From the NCBI GenBank assembly GCA_949282265.1, contig CASDOZ010000003.1, positions 62,001 through 126,000 on the forward strand: 64,000 nt of DNA, read 5' to 3'. The translations under genes and the position numbers were made by a program. The stretch comes from an uncultured Bacteroidales bacterium (GTDB lineage Bacteria > Bacteroidota > Bacteroidia > Bacteroidales > Paludibacteraceae). This document shows, one piece after another, positions 1-7,284 of this stretch (position 1 is the first letter of the stretch; the number at the start of each line of letters is the position of its first letter). The notes under the pieces were generated by a model. The model was not told the DNA's origin. It saw only the letters and a list, made by a program, of their open reading frames with translations, and did not search any database.

Positions 1-471
1 AGAAGACAATGAGGATAATTGTTCAGTAGTTGTAACCAAACTTTTAATACCAGTAGACAATTTCTTCATATCATTAGGATCCAACTCAGGAATTGCAATA
101 TTAGCGGCTACATTAACCTTAGCTTCTGATTGTGGAGTGGTAAGGATACTGTTATTTGCGACTCCCAACATTTCCGCTCCGGCCGAGGTCAAAGGCTTCG
201 GGCTTTTACCTGTCAATGCAGGAAATATATTCTCCCATTTATATTCGACATGGGGTTTATCAAATACACCTATAGCAAAAAGGACTGCTTCTGTAAGCAT
301 TCCTACCATCAGCATAGCACCAGCCCCTGGAAAATGCATAATTTTAAACAAAGCACCTATGATAACGACAGACGCACCCAAACTATAAACCGCGCCTATA
401 CCACGTTTCACAGGATCACTCTCATACCATTCGTAAAAATCGAATTTCTTTTTTTCTTTCTTTTCTGACAT
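1..471 (-). CDS. porL: T9SS inner-membrane motor protein GldL/PorL (3' end outside window)
   Basis: The reverse strand reads 157 codons without a stop from the ATG at 471 to the window edge, so the C-terminus is missing. The product starts MSEKKEKKKF and has two predicted membrane helices at about residues 24-47 and 50-70. The first helix has Y29, K43 and H46, spaced like the conserved polar residues of GldL (K-x-x-H). The second has the TEA motif whose glutamate (E61) matches the conserved membrane glutamate of GldL/PorL. GldL and GldM form the proton-driven motor of type IX secretion in the inner membrane. It follows porK by 35 bp, in the usual porP-porK-porL order, and porM and porN probably lie beyond the left edge. 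The family call rests on motifs and gene order. Confidence 0.88.
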   Translation of the reverse strand, partial: MSEKKEKKKFDFYEWYESDPVKRGIGAVYSLGASVVIIGALFKIMHFPGAGAMLMVGMLTEAVLFAIGVFDKPHVEYKWENIFPALTGKSPKPLTSAGAEMLGVANNSILTTPQSEAKVNVAANIAIPELDPNDMKKLSTGIKSLVTTTEQLSSLSS

Positions 472-506
472 GTTGTTGTTATTTATAATATTGAATCAAT
501 CTAGAT

Positions 507-1847
507 TTATTCGCCCATATAAGAACGGACGCAACGGAAACCTATGTACGAACGACTTTCATACTGGTATTCGTATGAGCGTGAACCACATTGCAAGAAA
601 TAAGCTATGTCTTTCCACGAACCACCTTTAATAACCTTGCGTTTCAACATCGGGGCTTCATTCTTCTTGGCGTTGTATTGGAAACTCGGGTTAATATCCG
701 AGACCCAAGCGTTCAAGCTCGGATTGTAAGCAGTGGAAGTCCATTCCGACACATTGCCTGCCATATCATACAAGCCATAATCATTCGGTTTAAAAGTACC
801 GACTTTCATGGTCATTGCACCCGTATCTTCTGCATAATTACCACGGTAAGGCTTGAAATTTGCTAAGAAACAACCTTTAGCATCACGGGCATAATTACCA
901 CCCCATGGGTAAGTAGCCATTTTCTTTCCACCGCGTGCAGCATATTCCCATTCTGCTTCTGTTGGCAAACGGTAATCTTGTCCTATTACGCGATTATTCC
1001 CATTGAAATAAGCCGTACGCCAATTACAGAAAGCATTTGCCTGCTCCCAAGTAACCCCGACAACCGGATACTGTGCATATCCCGGATGCGAAAAATACAT
1101 TTTCAGCAACGGCTCATTATACGCATATTGAAAGTCACGCACCCATACCAACGTATCGGGATATACGCTTATAATCCGCGTCGAAACCAAATCACTGCGG
1201 TCACGAAGACGCTTTACAATTGTCGTATCACGAATCAAGCCCTCTGAATCCACCCAAGAGCTATCTACTGTGATAACCGTATTTTCCGGAAAACGTCCCA
1301 CACTGACATCATAACGGTTTCTTAGCAAAGAGGCCTGATCGTAATTTATGGATTTGTAAGTATAAAGCATGGAACGGTAATCAAAAGTACCATCACTATA
1401 TTTAAACTCATTCAACACATCTTGAATATCCGGCTCTTTACTTGTCCAAGGAATTTTACGCTTCCAGTTCAAGCGCACTGTTTCTTCATCATAATCTCCA
1501 TCTTTCGGAACTATGGCATATTCCATACGCCCCATATTTACCAAAGCCCTCAACACCAATGAGTCACGTACCCAGTTTGTAAACTGTTTGTACTCATCAT
1601 TCGTAATCTCGGTCTCATCCATCCAGAATGCATTCACTGTTACATTCAGCGAATTATCATCCTCCGAAAAAACCGTGGATTGGTTATTGGTACCCATCAT
1701 AAACGAACCGCGTTCAACAAATACCATTCCGTATGGATTAGCTTCTTGAAAAGATTGTTTTCCCATGGTTCCGACCAGTTCGCCAGCCGGTTTGTTACAT
1801 GAAGCAAGCATTAATGAAAATGCGAGTAACGGCAAAAACTTTTTCAT
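507..1847 (-). CDS. porK: T9SS outer-membrane ring lipoprotein GldK/PorK
   Basis: This 446-residue protein starts at ATG 1847. The frame is open upstream to 1880, but MKKFLPLLAFSLMLASC is a clean lipoprotein signal with C17 as the lipidated cysteine, so the internal start is preferred. The rest has the formylglycine-generating-enzyme (sulfatase-modifying factor) fold seen in GldK: FVERGSFMMGTNN near the start, then RLPTEAEWEYAARGG, GLYDMAGNVSEWTS, VIKGGSWKD and IGFRCVRS near the end. In GldK/PorK this fold is structural: with PorN the protein builds the periplasmic ring attached to the outer membrane. It sits 29 bp after porP and 35 bp before porL, in one operon. FGE-fold enzymes look similar, but the lipobox and the neighbours make PorK much more likely. 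Confidence 0.92.
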   Translation of the reverse strand: MKKFLPLLAFSLMLASCNKPAGELVGTMGKQSFQEANPYGMVFVERGSFMMGTNNQSTVFSEDDNSLNVTVNAFWMDETEITNDEYKQFTNWVRDSLVLRALVNMGRMEYAIVPKDGDYDEETVRLNWKRKIPWTSKEPDIQDVLNEFKYSDGTFDYRSMLYTYKSINYDQASLLRNRYDVSVGRFPENTVITVDSSWVDSEGLIRDTTIVKRLRDRSDLVSTRIISVYPDTLVWVRDFQYAYNEPLLKMYFSHPGYAQYPVVGVTWEQANAFCNWRTAYFNGNNRVIGQDYRLPTEAEWEYAARGGKKMATYPWGGNYARDAKGCFLANFKPYRGNYAEDTGAMTMKVGTFKPNDYGLYDMAGNVSEWTSTAYNPSLNAWVSDINPSFQYNAKKNEAPMLKRKVIKGGSWKDIAYFLQCGSRSYEYQYESRSYIGFRCVRSYMGE

Positions 1848-1876
1848 AGGTTTTTGATATAATGTTATTTCAATTC

Positions 1877-2818
1877 TCATAATATTCGAATACTCTTGTA
1901 TTTACTATTTTTCTTCTGCCGCAAAATATTGAATCCGTATGACAAATACAACTCATGCGAGCCGGAACTTCCCATAATAATCTTTGATGTAGGAAGTTCA
2001 TAAGCATATCCTATGGACAACCCACTTATAATATCCATGCCCAACATCACAATTACAGCATCCTGCAAGCGCATACCCAATCCGCCACGAAACCGCTGTT
2101 TATACTCCAATAAAAGCGATAAATTATATTGCCATGACGCGAAATCAGTATATACCATTGCGCTCGGTTTCAATATAAAATCTTTTGGCAACACGAAGTC
2201 ATAACCTCCCATCATGAACATCGTTCCTTGGACACGAAAAGATGTATAATCATCCCATTCCACCACAGGTTGTGTCAAATGAGTGTACGAAATTCCAGCA
2301 TACCACTTAGTTGCTCTGTAATATAATCCCAAAGACATGTCAAAAGCCATGTCCTCAACAGCAGAGGTCGGAATTGACTGATCACCAGTTATATCATGAT
2401 AATCCGATGTTATCTCATGTACACTGTCGCCTTTAAAACCCAAACTGACGAAACCCAAATCTGCTCCAATGCTAAGATGGCCATTCCCTAACGCATATTT
2501 GAATGCATATTGCGCATGCACTGCTTTCTCAGACAGCAACCCTATATTCTCATTTTCAAATCGAATTCCTGCGCCATGTTCCGTCTTGCCGATAACAAAT
2601 GGCGACTGAAAATGAAAATAGGTAGTTTGAGGAGCGTTAGGTATCCCAATCCATTGCATACGATGCAGGCCTGATACTTTCATCAAATTGCCTTCTCCGG
2701 CCGCCGCCGGATTAAAAACTCCTTTAAAAAACATATAATGCGCTATCTGTGAATCAAATTGGGCAGACAATGTCCAACTACAAACAAACATAATAGCAAA
2801 CAGAATATGTTTTTTCAT
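1877..2818 (-). CDS. porP: T9SS outer-membrane protein PorP/SprF family
   Basis: This is a 313-residue outer-membrane beta-barrel protein of the PorP/SprF family. ATG 2818 is chosen because it begins a type I signal peptide ending SWTLSAQF, while the longer frame to 2845 adds an unlikely leader. The family hallmark follows directly: DSQIAHYMFFKGVFNPAAAG, then HRMQWIGIPNAPQTTYFHFQSP. The rest is alternating aromatic beta-strand sequence such as LSIGADLGFVSLGF. PorP-type proteins assist type IX secretion and may anchor substrates at the cell surface. It is followed by porK and porL, and is probably transcribed with the small DUF2795 gene 42 bp upstream. SprF paralogues are common in Bacteroidota, but the position before porK supports the core PorP. 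Confidence 0.92.
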   Translation of the reverse strand: MKKHILFAIMFVCSWTLSAQFDSQIAHYMFFKGVFNPAAAGEGNLMKVSGLHRMQWIGIPNAPQTTYFHFQSPFVIGKTEHGAGIRFENENIGLLSEKAVHAQYAFKYALGNGHLSIGADLGFVSLGFKGDSVHEITSDYHDITGDQSIPTSAVEDMAFDMSLGLYYRATKWYAGISYTHLTQPVVEWDDYTSFRVQGTMFMMGGYDFVLPKDFILKPSAMVYTDFASWQYNLSLLLEYKQRFRGGLGMRLQDAVIVMLGMDIISGLSIGYAYELPTSKIIMGSSGSHELYLSYGFNILRQKKNSKYKSIRIL

Positions 2819-2860
2819 ATTTAAGGCAAACATGGGTAACCCCATGCCTATAAGGTATTT

Positions 2861-3082
2861 TTAATACTCTTCTTCATTAAAGAAAAAGTCCTCTTTACTT
2901 GGATAGTCGGGCCATATATCTTCTATTGATTCATATATTTCCCCCTCATCTTCAATCTGTTGCAAATTTTCTATAACTTCCAGCGGCGCCCCAGACCGGA
3001 TCGCATAGTCAACCAACTCATCTTTAGTGGCGGGCCATGGTGCATCTTCAATTTTAGAGGCTAATTCTAATGTCCAATACAT
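2861..3082 (-). CDS. Small acidic DUF2795-family protein
   Basis: This 73-residue cytoplasmic protein is rich in Asp and Glu, particularly at its C-terminus (KEDFFFNEEEY). The segment AWPATKDELVDYAIRSGAP followed by EVIENLQQIEDEGEIYES fits the DUF2795 pattern, a short helical domain of unknown function. A good -7 box (TATTTTTG, minus strand, 3139-3146) lies about 57 bp before the start. This gene is therefore probably the first of the T9SS transcription unit, with porP starting 42 bp after its stop. There is no sign of secretion or membrane insertion. A role in T9SS is only suggested by position. Confidence 0.8.
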   Translation of the reverse strand: MYWTLELASKIEDAPWPATKDELVDYAIRSGAPLEVIENLQQIEDEGEIYESIEDIWPDYPSKEDFFFNEEEY

Positions 3083-3138
3083 AGTTTCATGTAAATCAAA
3101 TAGTTGTACCTATAACAATAGTGATTCTATTTATCGCG

Positions 3139-3146
3139 CAAAAATA
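3139..3146 (-). promoter_or_regulatory. -7 promoter element for the DUF2795-porP-porK-porL operon
   Basis: On the minus strand this reads TATTTTTG, matching the Bacteroidota -7 consensus TAnnTTTG. It lies 57 bp upstream of the DUF2795 start. No clear -33 TTG is seen at the expected spacing, where the promoter runs into the end of the upstream gene. Confidence 0.55.
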
Positions 3147-3160
3147 AGAAATATTTTTAT

Positions 3161-3721
3161 TTATTCCACACACTTATTGCTGTCCCATGCAAAAATTTCA
3201 CATTTGTTTTCGAACATTATTCTTTTAGCTAAAACAAAGAAAAAATCAGACAACCGATTCACATAAATCAAAGCATTGGCATCTAATGAATTTATCCTAT
3301 TATTCAATTGCACCATATACCTCTCCAAACGACGCGTAATCGTCCGGCAAACATGACACAACGAAACCGCCTGATCACCACCTGGCAAAATAAATTTGCG
3401 AATGACCGGCAAATTCGCTTCCATTGTGTCTATCTGTTTTTCCAAACCAGAAACCATAACCGGAGTGATTCTTGTAGCTGTTGTCAATTCCGCAACACTT
3501 TCATCCGTAGCCAAATAGCCGCCCAACACAAATAACTGGTTTTGAATAACATACAAAACATTATCAATCTCTTTCGAGATGTTTTGCGCACGCAACAAGC
3601 CGACAAATGAGTTCAATTCATCCGCCGTACCATAAGTTTCCAAACGCAAATCATCTTTCGAGACACGAGTCCCCCCAATCAAAGATGTAGTACCTTTATC
3701 TCCAGTTTTTGTATATATCAT
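3161..3721 (-). CDS. PduO-type ATP:cob(I)alamin adenosyltransferase
   Basis: This 186-residue protein is full length for the PduO-type family, which transfers the adenosyl group of ATP to reduced cobalamin to make coenzyme B12. The N-terminal MIYTKTGDKGTTSLIGG is the ATP-binding signature. YGTADELNSFVG follows near residue 31, and the C-terminal VCRTITRRLERY carries the conserved Arg and Glu residues. It begins 21 bp after the methyltransferase gene and shares its promoter. No cobalamin synthesis or B12-dependent enzyme gene is visible in the window, so it probably serves salvage of imported corrinoid. Confidence 0.93.
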   Translation of the reverse strand: MIYTKTGDKGTTSLIGGTRVSKDDLRLETYGTADELNSFVGLLRAQNISKEIDNVLYVIQNQLFVLGGYLATDESVAELTTATRITPVMVSGLEKQIDTMEANLPVIRKFILPGGDQAVSLCHVCRTITRRLERYMVQLNNRINSLDANALIYVNRLSDFFFVLAKRIMFENKCEIFAWDSNKCVE

Positions 3722-3742
3722 AAGTCCTATCTTACAAACAAC

Positions 3743-4522
3743 TCAAAACCGCATTCGATAATTCTTTTTACCCAGATACTTGTTAAAAAACACAAAACCC
3801 ATTTCAAACAAGTCAATCGTTGCCGTTACTTCCTTATGCAATCTGATTTCACGCCATGCCCGTCTCATTTCATCCGAACGATGGATCCCATCCACAACAA
3901 ATACAGATTCATTATGCTTCTTTTGCAAGCACTGTTCAAAATAATACATGACAGATTTCTCCGTATGTTCTGCATCCATAAAGACCAAATCTAACGATGA
4001 AGTCTGTGAAATTATTAACGGCAAAAGATCATCTATATTGCCTTCGACAATTCGGATATTTTCAAGCCCGAGCATGTGGAAATTATTACGAGCCACAGCG
4101 AGCAAAACCGGGTTCTGTTCCATCGTAATACATTCTGCCGTTGATGAAGCCGCAGCTAAATAACAAGTCGTTATCCCCAACGAAGTACCTAATTCTAAAA
4201 TATTTCTGGCTTTCAAATACGTTGCCGTACGAAACAACAACTGTGCATACTTTTTTGACTTGATACAATTTCTGGCAATATAACCTACGGTTTTGTTTTT
4301 GCCAGAACTATTGTCCCTACCATCCGCTGGTACATTTCGGGAATCTATCCACAACTTTCTACGCAAGTGTTCTATGGAATCAAAACAATAAAAAGGTTCC
4401 TTTTCCAATATTACTGATTGCGTAAAATCGAATAGGAAAGGTGAATGCACACCATATCCTTTGGTATTGCGTGCCAAGAAACAATGCCTCAGATACCTAA
4501 ACACATAAGAACGACCTAACAT
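3743..4522 (-). CDS. Class I SAM-dependent methyltransferase (O-methyltransferase-like)
   Basis: The 259-residue product has a Rossmann-type methyltransferase core: ILELGTSLGITTCYLA is motif I (SAM binding), ECITMEQNP the acidic end of strand 2, and LDLVFMDAEHT the post-II/IV region. The N-terminal part (LRHCFLARNTKGYGVHSPF) is typical of a group of Bacteroidota proteins related to catechol-type O-methyltransferases. The substrate is unknown. A near-perfect promoter lies 26 bp upstream, and cob(I)alamin adenosyltransferase follows 21 bp downstream, making a two-gene operon. No signal peptide is present. Confidence 0.82.
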   Translation of the reverse strand: MLGRSYVFRYLRHCFLARNTKGYGVHSPFLFDFTQSVILEKEPFYCFDSIEHLRRKLWIDSRNVPADGRDNSSGKNKTVGYIARNCIKSKKYAQLLFRTATYLKARNILELGTSLGITTCYLAAASSTAECITMEQNPVLLAVARNNFHMLGLENIRIVEGNIDDLLPLIISQTSSLDLVFMDAEHTEKSVMYYFEQCLQKKHNESVFVVDGIHRSDEMRRAWREIRLHKEVTATIDLFEMGFVFFNKYLGKKNYRMRF

Positions 4523-4547
4523 TCTAATATTCCATAATAAACCAGGC

Positions 4548-4579
4548 CAAAAGTAAGATAAATAATTTAAATAAACAAA
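4548..4579 (-). promoter_or_regulatory. Consensus promoter for the methyltransferase-adenosyltransferase operon
   Basis: On the minus strand TTTG, a 20-bp spacer and TACTTTTG match both boxes of the Bacteroidota sigma-ABfr promoter. The predicted transcript start lies about 20 nt before the ATG at 4522. Confidence 0.75.
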
Positions 4580-4685
4580 TAAACATACCCGATTTAAAAA
4601 AAAGAGTAAAATCCCGTATTGTAAACAAGGATCAACGCCAAAGCAAATTTACGCCTTCAAAGCTAAAAAATGAATACAGCAATAG

Positions 4686-4720
4686 TAAAAAAGCCTGTCT
4701 GATTTTCTTCAGACAGGCTT
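4686..4720 (-). terminator. Rho-independent terminator of the tRNA-fMet transcript
   Basis: A perfect 12-bp stem, AAGCCTGTCTGA with TCAGACAGGCTT around a 6-nt loop, is followed on the minus strand by a run of T residues. It lies just past the 3' end of the tRNA. Confidence 0.85.
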
Positions 4721-4726
4721 CCTTTG

Positions 4727-4798
4727 TTGCGGAGGCCCGATTCGAACGAACGACCTCTGGGTTATGAGCCCAGCGAGCTACCACTGCTCCACTCCGCG
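4727..4798 (-). tRNA. Initiator tRNA-fMet (CAU)
   Basis: The minus strand folds into a complete 72-nt cloverleaf with anticodon CAU in the loop CTCATAA. Two features mark it as the initiator rather than the elongator tRNA. The acceptor stem begins with an unpaired C1 opposite A72 (CGCGGAG against CTCCGCA), and the anticodon stem ends in three G-C pairs (CTGGG/CCCAG). CCA is not encoded. The T stem contains two G-U wobbles. It has its own promoter (4810-4840) and terminator. Confidence 0.93.
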
Positions 4799-4809
4799 AT
4801 TTCTGAGTG

Positions 4810-4840
4810 CAAAAGTAGAACTTTTCTTTGATTACCGCAA
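4810..4840 (-). promoter_or_regulatory. Promoter of tRNA-fMet
   Basis: The minus strand shows TTG, a 20-bp spacer and TACTTTTG, ending 12 bp before the mature tRNA 5' end. The same -7 octamer occurs before tRNA-Arg(CCG) in this window. Confidence 0.75.
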
Positions 4841-4861
4841 TAGGCCATCTGATAAAAATAG

Positions 4862-5305
4862 TTATTTTTTCAACAGCACTTGCTCTATTGCCATTTTCAG
4901 TTGTTCTTTCGGCAACATTCCTTGCGCTATTTGCGGTTGTGCGTTTAAAGGACAAAACAACATGGTAGGAATTGCCTGGATACCGAACGCAGCCGACAAT
5001 CCCCGTTCCTGCTCCGTATCCACTTTATACACATAAATTTTCCCAGCATACTCATTGGCCAATTCCTCCAAAATAGGTGCCAAGGCTTTACACGGTCCAC
5101 ACCACGAAGCGTAAAAATCGACAATACAAGGTTTGTCACCCAGATATTCCCATCTATGTGGATTCTCCTTATAATTAGCCACCTTTTGCAAAAATTCCGC
5201 TTCCGTCAAATGCTTTACTATAACTTTATGGACGGTTTCTTCCGTCTGCCCCCAAGCTGCAAAAGCGAAGGACAACACGCACACAATACTCAAAATCCGT
5301 TTCAT
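4862..5305 (-). CDS. Exported thioredoxin-fold protein
   Basis: This 147-residue protein starts at ATG 5305, which opens a type I signal peptide (MKRILSIVCVLSFAFAAWGQ); a second ATG 12 bp upstream is also possible. The thioredoxin domain fills the rest. The active site ASWCGPCK has redox cysteines at about C69 and C72, and the cis-proline loop reads QAIPTMLF. It is predicted to act in the periplasm as a disulfide reductase or isomerase, though the partner is unknown. It follows the low-molecular-weight phosphatase gene by 45 bp on the same strand and probably shares its transcript. Confidence 0.88.
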   Translation of the reverse strand: MKRILSIVCVLSFAFAAWGQTEETVHKVIVKHLTEAEFLQKVANYKENPHRWEYLGDKPCIVDFYASWCGPCKALAPILEELANEYAGKIYVYKVDTEQERGLSAAFGIQAIPTMLFCPLNAQPQIAQGMLPKEQLKMAIEQVLLKK

Positions 5306-5350
5306 TATTTCTTCCAATTACAATTACTTCACTTTACGCAACAATGCTGC

Positions 5351-5854
5351 TTAAACAATCCTGACTTTAGATTTCAACAACCTGTCCAGCAGTTCAGCAC
5401 AACCATCTTCCAACATTTCTATCACCAGACGAAAACCATCCGCTCCGCCATAATACGGATCGGGTACATAATCCAAACCATGGATATTGGTAAAATCTGC
5501 CATGCGGAATATTTTCTTTTTGGCCTCAGGCTCCGGAGCCAAGTCCTCCAAATCGGCGACATTCTGATCATCCATCCCAATCAGCATATCAAAATCGAAA
5601 AAATCATCACTACACACACGACGGGCACGATGCGTTAAATCATAGCCACATTGGCGAGCAAACTGCCGCATACGCATATCAGGCAGATCACCAATATGAT
5701 ACGATGATGTACCGGCGGAATCAATCAAAAACTTATCCGACAAGCCCGCATCCGAGACTTTCCGAAGCATAACGGCCTCCGCCATAGGCGAACGGCAGAT
5801 ATTGCCTAAACACACGAACAAGATACGATATTCCGGAGTTTTTTTTGAATTCAT
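5351..5854 (-). CDS. Low-molecular-weight protein-tyrosine phosphatase
   Basis: The 167-residue product has the phosphatase loop FVCLGNICRSPMAE at its N-terminus (C15-x5-R21, the nucleophile cysteine and phosphate-binding arginine) and the acid loop VPDPYYGG near residue 120. It is a cytoplasmic enzyme that removes phosphate from tyrosine or arginine residues. The frame is open to 5905, but a -7 promoter box (TATCTTTG, 5859-5866, minus strand) lies inside that extension, so the start is set at ATG 5854. The box ends only 4 bp before this ATG, which suggests a leaderless message or a slightly displaced start site. The thioredoxin gene follows. Confidence 0.9.
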   Translation of the reverse strand: MNSKKTPEYRILFVCLGNICRSPMAEAVMLRKVSDAGLSDKFLIDSAGTSSYHIGDLPDMRMRQFARQCGYDLTHRARRVCSDDFFDFDMLIGMDDQNVADLEDLAPEPEAKKKIFRMADFTNIHGLDYVPDPYYGGADGFRLVIEMLEDGCAELLDRLLKSKVRIV

Positions 5855-5858
5855 GCGA

Positions 5859-5866
5859 CAAAGATA
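5859..5866 (-). promoter_or_regulatory. -7 promoter element of the phosphatase-thioredoxin unit
   Basis: The minus strand reads TATCTTTG, a consensus -7 box, 4 bp before ATG 5854. It forms a divergent pair with the plus-strand box at 5917-5924. Confidence 0.6.
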
Positions 5867-5893
5867 CAAAAAATCCAAACACGAAAAATCGGA

Positions 5894-5924
5894 TTTTCCA
5901 ACCAAACAAAATATTGTATCTTTG
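5894..5924 (+). promoter_or_regulatory. Promoter of the thrE-like exporter operon
   Basis: TATCTTTG at 5917-5924 matches the -7 consensus. A TTTT at 5894-5897, 19 bp upstream, is an acceptable weak -33 box. The predicted message starts about 20 nt before ATG 5948. Confidence 0.65.
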
Positions 5925-5947
5925 CACAGACATTTTTGCGCACAAAC

Positions 5948-6727
5948 ATGGGATCAACTATCCACGAGCAACTTAAATTGCTGGCCATTTTCTTATCCGA
6001 ATACGCAACAAGTCTATTGGCGTCAGGCGTACATACATCACGGATCGTTCGCAACTCCAAACGCATAGCAGATTCTTTCGGCTACAAAATGCATATTACC
6101 CTATTGCAGAAATCTGTCATCATTACCGTCCGAACACCCGATGATGAACATTCATACAGCATGGTATCCGGCATCAAACCGATGCCAATCAGTTTTGAAC
6201 TCAATTCCGATCTAAGTGCATTAAGTTGGGACGCCTATGACAAGCACCTCAGTATAAACGAACTATGGAACGGCTACAAGGAAGCATTGGCAAAGCCCAA
6301 ATTAAACGCCTGGATCGTATGGATGCTCGTAAGTGTTGCAAATGCCGCTTTCTGTAAACTCTTCGGCGGCGATTTGATCGCCTGCATGGGAGTCTTGGTC
6401 GCTACCGCCACGGGATTTGGATTAAGGCAAGTTTTACTCAAAAAACATGTGAACCATTATTATATATGGTTTTTATCCGCATTATGCGCCGCCCTCTGTA
6501 CCAGCCCATTGTTCTTTTTCGGTTGGGGCAATACACCGGACATCGCTATGGGAACCAGTGTGTTGTTCCTTGTTCCCGGCGTACCGCTAATAAACGGTGT
6601 CATCGATATCATCGAAGGGCATGTACTGGCTGGGACATCACGTCTAATCAACGCAATGCTTCTGATAGCCTGCCTATCAATGGGGCTTTTATGCGCATTA
6701 ATGATTGCAGGAGGAAATGTACAATGA
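5948..6727 (+). CDS. ThrE-family threonine/serine exporter, large component
   Basis: This 259-residue protein starts at ATG 5948; an in-frame TTG at 5936 is less likely. It matches the cytosolic-plus-membrane half of ThrE-type exporters. A soluble region at about residues 1-115 contains ATSLLASGVHTSRIVRNSKR and SYSMVSGIKPMP. About five hydrophobic helices follow, with LVPGVPLINGVIDIIEGH close to the conserved ThrE loop. In Corynebacterium ThrE exports threonine and serine; here the two halves are separate genes, as in many bacteria. The stop overlaps the start of the next gene (ATGA, 6724-6727), so the two subunits are translationally coupled. Confidence 0.87.
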   Translation: MGSTIHEQLKLLAIFLSEYATSLLASGVHTSRIVRNSKRIADSFGYKMHITLLQKSVIITVRTPDDEHSYSMVSGIKPMPISFELNSDLSALSWDAYDKHLSINELWNGYKEALAKPKLNAWIVWMLVSVANAAFCKLFGGDLIACMGVLVATATGFGLRQVLLKKHVNHYYIWFLSALCAALCTSPLFFFGWGNTPDIAMGTSVLFLVPGVPLINGVIDIIEGHVLAGTSRLINAMLLIACLSMGLLCALMIAGGNVQ

Positions 6728-7236
6728 ACGAAACAGGAGCGTTATTGATTGCTGTAGTCTCCGATGGTCTATTCGCAGCCATCGCCGCCATTGGGTTTTC
6801 CGTCATTTCCAATCCGCCATTGAGGACACTTCCCTACTGCGCACTATTAGCCGCTATCGGACACGCATCACGCTTCCTACTAACAAACAGCATGGGAGTG
6901 GATATTGCATCAGCATCATTTATAGGAGCATTTCTAATAGGCTGGTTGAGCCTGCCATTTGCTGCCATAGTACACAGCCCGACAACAACATTGTACATTC
7001 CAGCACTATTACCCATGATTCCCGGCATGTTCGCATATCGAACAATCCTTGCAATGCATCAATTCATGACACACATCAACGAAAATGACTTGGCATCATT
7101 CTACATGGATGATTTTTTAAAAAACGGAGTAACTGCATTTACAATCTTATTTGGATTAGCCGTAGGGGCATCACTTCCAACATTAATATTACGACGATAT
7201 TCATTTTCCATGACACGGAACAACAGACCTAAATAA
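6724..7236 (+). CDS. ThrE-family exporter, small membrane component (DUF3815-like)
   Basis: This 170-residue inner-membrane protein starts at ATG 6724, inside the stop of the upstream gene, with GGAGG at 6710-6714 as a ribosome-binding site. About four or five hydrophobic segments are visible, among them LIAVVSDGLFAAIAAIGFSV and TTLYIPALLPMIPGMFAY. The second holds the proline-rich loop typical of the small ThrE half. It is expected to form the export channel with the preceding protein. The predicted substrate (threonine or serine) is inherited from the family. Confidence 0.85.
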   Translation: MNETGALLIAVVSDGLFAAIAAIGFSVISNPPLRTLPYCALLAAIGHASRFLLTNSMGVDIASASFIGAFLIGWLSLPFAAIVHSPTTTLYIPALLPMIPGMFAYRTILAMHQFMTHINENDLASFYMDDFLKNGVTAFTILFGLAVGASLPTLILRRYSFSMTRNNRPK

Positions 7237-7284
7237 ATCGGATATGTTATAATAAATGATTCTTTTACAATTCAATGTAAGTAT

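Noticed and set aside
130-468. Plus-strand open frames at the left edge (112 and 83 codons)
   Set aside because: They lie opposite porL, which has two membrane helices and conserved GldL residues. The plus-strand translations have no recognisable domain.
507-1847. PorK as an active formylglycine-generating enzyme
   Set aside because: The lipobox and the porP-porK-porL gene order fit the structural T9SS ring protein, and no sulfatase gene is in the window.
4727-4798. Elongator tRNA-Met
   Set aside because: The C1-A72 mismatch and three G-C pairs at the base of the anticodon stem identify the initiator tRNA.
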